The translations under genes were made by a program, and so were the position numbers. Below the pieces are notes generated by a model, which saw nothing but the letters and a program-made list of their open reading frames with translations, did no database searches and had not been told where the DNA came from. Below are positions 32,838 through 42,338 of a stretch of 64,000 bases of DNA, one piece after another. Source of the DNA: Anagrus nilaparvatae (Eukaryota > Arthropoda > Insecta > Hymenoptera > Mymaridae); the NCBI GenBank assembly GCA_022575985.1, contig JAKSXM010000263.1, forward strand, positions 8,784,001 through 8,848,000. Reading direction: 5' to 3'. How positions within the stretch are numbered: position 1 is the stretch's first letter; every line of letters begins with the position of its first letter.

Positions 32838-35800
32838 CACTGAGAAAAAAAATTACTACTTTCAAAAAAATTTGCTTTGTTTCAAGAAAATTATTCTTTT
32901 GAATACTGCCTAAGTTATGTCTTTTTAACTTAATGAAACCCTACGCTTTGAGTTAAAAACATATTTTCTATATTTAAAAAAATAATGTTTTGGGAGAAAG
33001 AAATATTTCTTGGAAACAATAAACAGTCGCTTGGTAAAATCAAATAATTAGTTATGTGAAATAAATAAATTTTTAAAATAATTTTTTCGGTTGAAATTAT
33101 CAGTAAAAATTTTTTTTTTTTACAAAATCAAAAAAATTATTTTTTCCCCGTTTTTTTTATAATTTTTTATTAATTTTTTAATTTTGTTATTATTAATCTT
33201 ATTTTTATTAATTATTATTATTGACTTATATATTTTTTTTTAAAATTATTTTTTTATTTAATTATTTTTTTTTTTAATTATTATTTTTATTTTTTATTTT
33301 TTTTTTATTATATTAAATTTTAAATTTTGTCATATTGTCATACCCGGGAATGGAACTCGACTTGCTTGACTTCAAAATTACGCATCGTAAGTTAATTTTC
33401 AAAGACTATGTAACGAAAAAATTATCGATAAAGCAGATTTAAAAACATAAAATAATGCATCAAGTTTTTAAAAAGAAATAAAAAAAAATTTTTATTCAAA
33501 GCCAGATGGAATTAGCAGGTGGTAATAAACATATGAGTGAATTCTGCTATTATTTTTTTTATTTTAATGTCATAAAAATAATTATTTTTTTTCCAAGCTG
33601 AGTATGAGAAGAAAAAATACCCTGCCAACTAGCTGGCACTGAGGTTCCTCAAACAATGGTCTTTAAACTTCAATATGCAATAAATATTATTGATTACAAC
33701 CATGCAATTATACATACATTTTTCTTTTTTACTAGGTAAAGTAGACCATTAAGATCATTTTGTTATTAAAGTAAAAATTCTAGCGTCCATGGATTGATCG
33801 CGCCGGCGTTAATGGATTTTAAATCATTTTTGCATAATTAAAAAGAGATAAATATAAAAAAAGCTAATTTTATTATTTTTTTGTAAAATTTTATTAGAAT
33901 ATATAATTATCCCTTAATAAAATTCGCTCGTAAAGGCTGTTATTATTTCAAAAAATTTTATCCCTTAATAATTAAAATATTGAACATGATTGAACATGAT
34001 TTTTTTTTTGTCAAAGAAATGGTTGGCAACTTAATTTTAAAATGGTTGGCATCTTAATTTTAAAATGCAAACATAACCATTTAATATTTTTAGGCTGTTT
34101 ATTATTGTTTATAATTTCATTAACCTGCATACATAAATAAACATAGCAACGAGCAAAATAATCAGAGGAAGTCAAAAAGAGGCAAGATTTCCATCATTCT
34201 TTCTTGTGTGTTATAATTTATATCAAAATAAAAAAAAAATTGTGATCGGATACAAAAAATTACTATAAACTAAATTTATAAAATTTGTACTCTCATTAAA
34301 ATAAATTAGATATGTCCAATACGAAAAATAAATTTGATGTTTTATGTATTTTTTTGTAACGAAGATTTTGAAGAAAAAAATTTTCAAAAAATTAATTATC
34401 AGATTCAAGATATCGAGTAAAAACCATACTTTCAAGAATAAGTTCTTTCATGGAAATGAATGAGGTATTACATCCAAATTAAAAAAAAAAAAAGTATTTT
34501 GAGATTTTTTTATTAAAAAAATTTTTGGAAAAAAAAGTTAGGTATTCGTTCGATAATTGTTTTGGAATATAACTGGTTACAATATTTTAAAATATTAGTA
34601 CTTTCATAGAATTAAAAGATGTATTACACCAAAAAAATATTGCAATTTTTTTTATTTTTCTTTTTTTTTAATTTAGAGAATAAAAATTTTGAAAAAATTA
34701 AGTATCAATTCCAAAAAATTACTGTAAACGAGGTTCTTAAAACTAGTACTTCCATGGAAATAAATTAGGTACTACGTCCAAAAAGAAAAAAAAGTTTCGT
34801 ATTTTTTGTATTTTTTTGTGAAAAAAATTTTAGAAAAAAATTTTCAAAAAATTAAGTATCAGATTGGAGATATCAAGTAAAAACCATACTTTCAAGTATA
34901 AGTACTTTCATGGAAATAAATGAGGTATTACATCCAAAATAAAAAAAAAAGGGGGGGGGGGTTTGAGATTTTTTGATAAAAAAATGTTTGAAAAAAAAAT
35001 TAGGTCTTAATTCGATAATAGTTTTGAAATATCACTAGTTACAATATTTTCAGATATTAGTACTTTCATAGAATTAAATGAGGTATTACACCCAAAAAAA
35101 AAAAAATATTGCATTTTTTTTTATTTTTCTATTTTTTTCATTTTGACAAAAAAAATTTTGAAAAAATTATGTATCAGATCCAAAAAATAACAATAAACAA
35201 GGTTCTTAAAACTAGTACTTCCATGGAAATAAATTAGGTACTACGTCCAAAAAGAAAAAAAAAATTTGTTTTTTGTATTTTTTTGTGAAAAAATTTTTAG
35301 AAAAAAAATTTTCAGAAAATTAAGTATCCGATTCGAGATATCATGTAAAAACCATACTTTCAAATATAAGTAGTTTCATGGAAATAAATGAGGTATTACA
35401 TCCGAATCAAAAAAAAAAAAAAGTACCTCGAGCTTTTTTGGTGAAAAAATTTTTGAAAAAAAAATTAGGTCTTAATTCCATAATATTTGTGAAATATCAC
35501 CGATTACATACATACGTACACACACACACACACACATACAGACTTTTTTTAAAAACAGGTTTTTTAGCTTCCTGGGGTCCCAAAACGTGCTTATATGCCA
35601 AAAAATAGAAAATCAAATTTTGACCTAACACAATATTTTTTCAGAGATTGAAAAATGTTGTTTGCTCTAATTTATCTAAAATATTAATCTTTTCCGCAAA
35701 AACTTCTAATTTTTCATTTTTTTTATGAACAATTTTTTTGCATTAAATTAAGTTTCGCTTATAAAGATATCTACAAATTACTTTTTGCAGAATAATTTTT

Positions 35801-36272
35801 ATATAAATGAATGGAGATTATAGTTAATTCAGCAATAAAAATATATTTTATTACAAAAATTTTTTCATGAAAAAAAGGACATTTTTTTGAACGAATAAAA
35901 TATAATTATTTGAACGAAACAAAGCAGTTTTTTTGAAAACTATTTGCTTTGGATCAAAAATTAAATTTCATGATCCAAAAAAACGCTTCCTTGAAATAAG
36001 AAAATATTTTGTTAAATATATTTTTTTGATTCAAAACACTGAAAGTTTTTGTAACAATCTATCCCGTTTCTAGCGGCAAAAAAATATTTCTTCCAAGAAT
36101 CATGTGTTTGTTTGAATGAAATCAAAATTCAATGAATATATTTACTTAAACAAAAAAAATATTTCTTTCAATTAACAATGGTTTTCTTGTTTTAAAATTA
36201 TATGCTCTAGATTCAAAAAATTAAAATTCAATGCATATGATGTTCTTAGGTCATGAAAATTTTTTTCTCATG
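32838..36272. mobile_element. Possible larger TIR element hosting the 33.6-35.6 kb insertion
   Basis: Left end CACTGAGAAAAAAAATTAC and a right-end reverse complement (…AAATTTTTTTCTCATGA near 36255) match imperfectly. Inside the ends, TTTGCTTTGTTTCAAGAAAA at ~32870 pairs with TTGAACGAAACAAAGCAG at ~35915. The flanks of the higher-order-repeat copy (32838-33619 and 35641-36272) are otherwise AT-rich, with a T-rich low-complexity block at 33100-33335. Confidence 0.35.
33620..35640. mobile_element. Higher-order-repeat element, copy 2
   Basis: Starts CCCTGCCAACTAGCTGG like copy 1. The body from ~34220 reads as three monomer types in fixed order. C has TCCAAAAAATTACTATAAAC, A has CAGATTCGAGATATCGAG, and B has TTCGATAATRGTTTTGAAAT. 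A occurs near 34395, 34855 and 35330, a period of about 465 bp. The right end again has a CA microsatellite, an AACAGGTTTTTTAGCTTCCT block and a poly-A word, but lacks the GGTTCCTC hairpin of copy 1. The region 33780-33990 is unique to this copy and includes CTCGTAAAGGCTGTTATTATT, a word related to the hairpin at 58876-58998. Confidence 0.7.
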
Positions 36273-37613
36273 ATAGGTATGCAATAAAAGCTTACGTAAG
36301 ATTTCTTTGTACTTAAATTTAAATCTTTCATATAAATTATTTTTTAAAAAAAATTTCGAGACTGAGACGAGACCGAGAGTCTCGATGCAAAATTCTCTTC
36401 TCATCTCGAAAAATTTTGCTTGGTCTCGCCTCGATTCTAAATATATGATCGAAGTGTATTCAAAATATTTCTGAATTAAAAACTAACTTTACCCATAAGT
36501 AAAAATATATAATATCAATAATGAAGGAGAGGGCGCGCGCGGCAAGAGGTCGACTAAAATTACTGCTCCTTATTTTACTTTGTTTTCAAATCAGATAGTG
36601 TTTTTAATTAGTACATAATAAATAAAAATTTGTCAAATCATATGTGTTATCAAGTGATCAACAAGATTAATAAGTGAATCTAGTCACTGATGGATGTTTC
36701 TGAATTTATGCACTCAAGAATATGACGTACTATAGTTTCATCACACACACAGCCAACACAAAGACGTTAAACTTTTTTTCTCTCATCAAAGGCAATATAA
36801 ATATATGGCTCATTTTCATTTTTTTTGCAAAAATAGATTTAAAAAAAATAATACAAAAATCTTGTTTTAGTGCTGTAATTTTTAGAAAACAAAAAGTAAA
36901 AGTTTTTTTTATCAAAGGAACAACTTGTTATTGTGATAAAAACTAAGTAAAATTAAAAAATTTTTATTATTGTGGTTTTAACCGATTATTTCTTGAATTA
37001 TAAAAAAGTATTTTTATGCTTTTGTGAATAAATACGTAATTTTTGGTCATATTTTAAACTAAAATAGCATCTAAAACATTAATTTAAGGTTGAATAGCTG
37101 TTGGTACATCTAAAATTAAGTGAAATACAAACTTTAAAAAAAGGAAATAAAAATCCATGCACTTATTTTGCTTAAAACATCAAGTTCTTAATAAGAACAG
37201 TAAAGGCTTTTTAGGGGAACGGTAAAGGCTTTTTTGTCATATTTTAGCCACAAATTTTTTTTTCAACCTAAAATTATGTTAATTTTTATGGTGTATGGTC
37301 AACAACTTTTTAAAATACAAACTTTAAGACAAAAAAATTTGTAAATTCTTACTTCAATCGGTAGATACGACCACGTGACACAATTTTTGCAAAAAAAATG
37401 AAAATGAGCGATATATCTACAAAATTTCATCTCGACCTAAACATCTGCCGTCGCCCTAGAGTCATCATAATAATATACGGCATTAATGCATTTTACTAAA
37501 AAATATGTTCGCGCATATATATACATATACATATACATCTTCATACATTATTGTTGTTTAATATTAAATTTTTATTTATTTCTGTTGTTGTTCTCATTCT
37601 TGGCGGGATTATT
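36273..37613. other. AT-rich region before element 1
   Basis: Contains a GAGACGAGACCGAGAGTCTC inverted motif at about 36358-36390 with a second CTCGCCTCGA word near 36425, and a GCGCGCGCGGC patch at ~36531. It may include the 5' UTR of element 1, but its start is not recognisable. Overlapping opposite-strand frames at 36722-36946 lack motifs. Confidence 0.4.
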
Positions 37614-38930
37614 ATGACATCAACGCATGTAAAAGAACTCTGTATTATCAGTAATCAGCCCAAAATAAAGAGTTACCCTTTACACAAGTGTTCTACATGT
37701 GGTAAATATCTACATAGAAAATGTGCTATACCGACACCTGGCAATCAATCACTAAACTGTGTAAAGTGTATACCTACTGGTAACAGCAATAACAAAAAAG
37801 AAAAGAGGGATAGTACAGTCAAGAAGATGAAGAATATAGGCGTAAACTCCGCCCAAAAAGGGAGGGATTACACAAACAATAAAAGCACGCCTTCTACCAA
37901 TAGCAGCTCTTTAAAAGCTCGATTATCCTACTCCGCCACATTAAAATCCAGATGCTCGGACTCAAAAACAATGTCTGAGAGAAGATCCGACTCTACAAAT
38001 AATGTAAATATATGCTCTGTTCCATCTCATGCGAATTTTCAACAGTTTGACAATATTACTAAATCGCTTCAAGAACTACAATTGAAATGTACAAACAACA
38101 AAACTATGATAAATTTCCTCAAACAAGAAAACCAACGTTTGAATAACCTTGTACATTCCATGCAGAACGCAATCAGTTTTTCTACATTCACAACAGAATT
38201 ACCTACAATGAATATTAAAAAGAAGCCAGAAAACAATCATTACTCTCAAAGTAACACTCTTTTTAATATTAATAAAAATAATAATAATTATAATTATTCT
38301 AACGCGAAGGTCCACCGCATCAGGAAAACTCAAAACGGCAGCGTCCTTATTGAGTTGGAGGCCATCGAGGACCGACAAAAACTTGAAGAAGCGGTGAAGT
38401 CAGTCACGGGCCCTGAGTCGAATGTTCGTGACTTGATCCCGACACTAAAACTCGAAATTCGAGATTTAGATGGGGTCACGAAAGAACAGGAGATTCAGGC
38501 AGCTGTTGCCAAGGCCATAGGTGTCGAAAATGGAGACCTATTCCAGGTGTCCATTTTCAAAACCAAAGGCACAACAAGCCAGATGGCCGTTCTTGAGGCC
38601 GACGCTCAACGCCTGGCCAAAAAGGGCAAAATCCAGATCGGCTGGGCATCGAGTAGAGTACGCCTCCGTGCAGTCGTGAGGCGCTGCTACAAATGTCTGG
38701 GCTATGGACATAGCCAATATGTCTGCAAAGGCCCAGGCAGAAGTAAGGCGTGTTTAAAGTGTGGCGAAGATGGCCATAAGAGGACAGAGTGCAGCAAGGA
38801 TAAGCCTGAGTGCTTCCTCTGCAAGACCAGAAAGGATAAGTGCTCATCGGAGCACTATCCTGGAGAGGGAAACTGCCCCAGTTATCGGGAGGCTCTAGCT
38901 GTGGCGAGAAGCAGGTGTCATCGGAAATGA
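37614..38930 (+). CDS. ORF1 (gag-like, PHD-like N-terminus, CCHC knuckles), element 1
   Basis: 438 codons uninterrupted. I chose the ATG at 37614; an in-frame extension to 37551 begins with TTG and encodes a hydrophobic stretch, so it is less likely. Residues 10-52 have a zinc-finger spacing C10…C26-x2-C29-x4-H34-x2-C37…C49-x2-C52, resembling a degenerate PHD finger. Residues ~145-190 are predicted by eye as a coiled coil (KQENQRLNNLV). Knuckles lie at C358 (CYKCLGYGHSQYVC), C380 (CLKCGEDGHKRTEC) and C400. Such ORF1 proteins bind the element RNA in the particle. Base composition switches abruptly from AT-rich to GC-rich near 38311 (residue ~232), suggesting a chimeric origin. The stop overlaps the start of ORF2, implying coupled reinitiation. 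Confidence 0.75.
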   Translation: MTSTHVKELCIISNQPKIKSYPLHKCSTCGKYLHRKCAIPTPGNQSLNCVKCIPTGNSNNKKEKRDSTVKKMKNIGVNSAQKGRDYTNNKSTPSTNSSSLKARLSYSATLKSRCSDSKTMSERRSDSTNNVNICSVPSHANFQQFDNITKSLQELQLKCTNNKTMINFLKQENQRLNNLVHSMQNAISFSTFTTELPTMNIKKKPENNHYSQSNTLFNINKNNNNYNYSNAKVHRIRKTQNGSVLIELEAIEDRQKLEEAVKSVTGPESNVRDLIPTLKLEIRDLDGVTKEQEIQAAVAKAIGVENGDLFQVSIFKTKGTTSQMAVLEADAQRLAKKGKIQIGWASSRVRLRAVVRRCYKCLGYGHSQYVCKGPGRSKACLKCGEDGHKRTECSKDKPECFLCKTRKDKCSSEHYPGEGNCPSYREALAVARSRCHRK

Positions 38931-41574
38931 TCAAGGTTCTCCAAGGAAACATGCGACACGCAAGGGAAGCTGGGGCATTGTTGGATCAAATTGCTCGCGA
39001 AGAGGATGCAAATATCCTCTTACTAAGCGAGCAATACTACAACATGAACCACAAGTACTGGCTTTCCGATGACACTGGCTGCTGCGCCATATGGCTTCGA
39101 GGCAGAGCCCAAACGCCCCTTACCCAACAAGGGAAAGGGAAGTGCCACGTTTGGGCCAATTGCGGGGAGACAACTTACATAAGTTGCTATCTCTCCCCAA
39201 ACGACAGCTCGGCAGAGCTGGCTACAAAGCTGGCCAGCATCGAGAGCGCGGTCCGAACGGCGTCTGGTGGCGTCATCCTTGGTGGAGACTTTAACGCCAG
39301 GGCTCTGGAATGGGGGATGCCAACGGCTAACCCCAGGGGACGAATGGTGCTCGAAATGGCCACTAGGTGCAAACTATTGGTCCAGAATAGAGGCAACAGG
39401 CCCACTTACGAGAGGCCGGGTTGGGGTGTCTCTATCCCGGACATAACCTTCGCTACAGAAGCTGCGTCCGGGAGAATAGGCGACTGGAGGGTGATGGATT
39501 ATCAATACAATGGTAGTGATCATCATTACATCGCCTTCCGGGTATTGGATGGAACCTCACAACGACCTCCGTACAGGAGGCGCCCCCTGGTTTGGAACGT
39601 CCCAAAAATGGACGAAGACAGATTCGAGGAGTATCTTCGAATCGAGTCAGCATCCATCCCCGCTTGGCATGGAGGAGCCACAAGTCCCCATGAGGCTGAA
39701 ATCTTAGTTAAGAAAGTGACGTCTTTATTATGCGGGGCTTGTGATGCCTCGGTGCCTCGCCGCAGGCCCTGGAAAGGGAGAAAGCCAGTGTACTGGTGGA
39801 CTCCCGAAATAGCTGATCTTCGGAAGGAATGCCACAGGACACGACGAAGGGCGCAAAGAGCACGGGACAGACCTGAGGCCGCCGTTCTTTCTCAGGAACA
39901 TAAGGACGACAAACACCGGCTGGCCAAAGCAAGGCTCGATGTCTGCGTTCATTACGCGAAGACGTAAACAAGGACACCTGGGGCCTAGGTTACAAAGTCG
40001 TACTGGGCAAGTTGAACCGGGGGTCCGACAACATGATGGACGCGGCGTCGACCGAACGGATCGTCGGTGCTCTCTTCCCTGAAAGGCCCATCTGGGAAAA
40101 CCCGGTTGCGGTGATACTCAGGGAGGAAGTGCCGCTGTTCAGCGAAGGCGAGATGGTCAAGGCCATAAAGGCCATGAAAAATGGCAAGGCACCGGGGCCG
40201 GACGGGATACCGGCGGAAGTGCTCAAAAGAGCGGTCAAAATAATCCCTGGTATACTGTTAAGCATGTTCAATGCATGTTTGGTGGCTGGAGTGTTCCCAA
40301 AGCAGTGGAAGGTGGCACGTCTCGTACTCTTGAACAAGGACAAGGGGGGAGCCCCGGACTCTCCATCATCTTACAGACCTTTGTGTATGTTAAATACCAT
40401 TGGTAAGGTGATGGAGCGCTTGCTCCGGGCAAGGCTCAGAAGGGCAATCAAGGAGGGCGGTGGTCTCTCTGAGGAGCAGGATGGTTTTCGTGAAGGGCAT
40501 TCCACGATAGACGCCATTCGGCGTGTCGTGGATACCGTAGAGGCTGAGAAGGAAAAGCGGCCTGCAATTCGCAAGGACGTCCTTCTGGCAACGCTGGACG
40601 TCAAAAACGCTTTCAACTCGGCCAGGTGGGATGACATGATCCGGTCCCTCGAGTACGTTATCCAGATACCCAGGTATCTGGGTAACGTACTAAAGGATTA
40701 CCTACGGGACCGGAGACTGCTCTACGACACGCTCGATGGAAGGCGTGAAAGGGTTTTGAGTGCAGGCATCGCGCAAGGTTCGATTCTCGGACCGGACCTG
40801 TGGAATGCCTTTTACGATGGCTTGTTGCGCGTCCACCTCCCGGAAGGAGTTTCCCTGATCGGGTACGCCGACGACGTGGCCCTGACCATAACTGGCAGGG
40901 ACATGGAAGTGACCCAGGAGAGGTTGAATCTAGTCATGAGACGGATCAACCTCTCGATGGGCGATCACGGGCTCCAGCTTGCGATCCCAAAAACGGAGAT
41001 CGTACTGCTGACTCGTCGAAGGGTTCCCACCGACTTCGATGTAATTATCGATGGCGGCGGAAACCCTCACACGATCCGAACCAGAACATCGGTGAAATAC
41101 CTGGAAGTTCAGCTTGATAACAAGCTGACCTTCTGGGAGCAATTTCAGAGGTCGTGTGAAAAGGCAGCGTCGGCTGCATCCTCCCTGTAAAGGCTCATGG
41201 CCAATATTGGGAGACCCAAACCAGGGAAGCGAAGGTTCCTGATGTCAGTCGTCAACTCTGTCCTGCTCTACGGATCAGAAGTCTGGGCGAAGACCACAGA
41301 AACTGCCAAGTACAGACATAAAATATCGTCGGTACAGAGGCAAGCGGCAGTGAGGATCGCCTGCGGATACCACACGGTATCTCTAGAGGCGATCCAGGTT
41401 GTTGCTTCGGTGATACCCATTGACCTGCTAGCGTTGGAGCGGAAACTCATCTACGAGAGCTTAGATGACCGCGAAGTAGCTTCCACTCGCGCCCACTTCA
41501 ACTCTATGAAAGCATGGAAGAAACGATGGAAAAAGAACCAAGAGAAAAATGCCCTATGGGCGCGCAGGGTTTAA
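38927..41574 (+). pseudogene. ORF2 (endonuclease + reverse transcriptase), element 1
   Basis: The endonuclease frame runs 38927-39967. Seen residues are E35 (LLLSEQ), D121 with N (GGDFNA) and D198-H199 (GSDHHY), the expected APE-type active site that nicks target DNA. After 39930 a 13-base deletion, relative to the related copy at 49789-49801 and bounded by AAGC repeats, shifts the frame. The reverse transcriptase continues in the next frame from ~39955 with GKAPGPDGIP, AQGSILGPDLW and the catalytic GYADD at ~40861. A TAA at 41188-41190 then interrupts the thumb; the frame resumes at 41191 and ends at 41574 after MKAWKKRWKK. The usual C-terminal Cys-His region is absent. At least two lesions make it inactive. 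Confidence 0.85.
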
Positions 41575-41802
41575 AGTGTGTTTATGCAGTAAGAATCTGG
41601 GGCGTAGCCGGCGACCGCGGTCGCCGGTGGTCTCCCAGTTGTACACTTTGTACAACTGGGCGGTCATGAAAATTTGCGGGTCTTTAAGGCTCGCAAACAC
41701 TCTATGGCTGATGCAAGATTCACATATTTCCCTTAAAAAAAGAAAAAAAAAAATAATTATAATTATAATTTTTTATAATTATTTGTAATTATAATTATAA
41801 TT
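41575..41802 (+). other. Element 1 3' UTR with two perfect palindromes and A-rich tail
   Basis: 41608-41627 is a 20 bp perfect palindrome (CCGGCGACCG and its complement). 41634-41660 is a hairpin with a 12 bp stem and CTT loop. They are followed by an A-rich tail and TAATTA repeats. Paired 3' UTR hairpins of this kind can be reverse-transcriptase recognition sites in R1/R2-type elements; here that is inference. Confidence 0.65.
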
Positions 41803-42338
41803 TTTTTTTTTTTTTTTCGTTTTGCATGCGAGCAAGGGCGGCTTATATAAAGTTGGACGATTTTATAGAGCTAAAGCTCTGAAAACTGTACAACTAAATA
41901 TTACTATTTGCTCTAGGTGAGAATGCGTTACGCATACTTGGGCCTGGCCCCCAAGTTATGTCTAGGACTCCATGTCAGCGTGCTTCCGATTTGACTCGGA
42001 TCACGTTGGCTAGCTACCGACTAAACTCACCCCCTATTCTGCGTTATACAAGTCAACCCGAAACCGTTTATCACATTACATCGGGTTGACTTAGGCCATG
42101 TATCCTCTTTAAATGAAGATCCTTTCTTTCTTTTGTCTTTTCATCCTGGAGATTCCTTCTTTCTACTTCTTGTTATTTCACCATGTCGTCAGATAGATAT
42201 ATACATAAGTTTATAAATAAATAAATATATAAATATATAAATAAATAAATAAATATCCTTGTACATCCTCCATTTTCCCCCCATTGGTGCCGCGTGCAAG
42301 AACCGTCTATTTTGACCGCTCCTACACACGGCTCGTAG

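Larger units (their letters stand above)
37614..41803 (+). mobile_element. Non-LTR retrotransposon, R1 clade, element 1
   Basis: Two-ORF element: gag-like ORF1 with three Cys-His knuckles, then ORF2 with an apurinic-type endonuclease and reverse transcriptase, joined by a 4-base ATGA overlap at 38927-38930. This architecture without RNase H and the endonuclease signatures fit the R1 clade. The 3' end is an A-rich tail at ~41729-41760 that abuts the T-rich complement of the tail of element 3. The C-terminal zinc region of ORF2 is missing. Target-site specificity cannot be judged because no rDNA flanks are present. Confidence 0.8.

Noticed and set aside
36722..36946. Small gene on either strand
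   Set aside because: Two opposite-strand frames overlap almost fully, both low-complexity, with no motif.
38557..38952. 131-codon minus-strand frame, and similar antisense frames over 39-41 kb and 44-46 kb
   Set aside because: Shadows of GC-richer ORF1/ORF2 coding sequence on the other strand.
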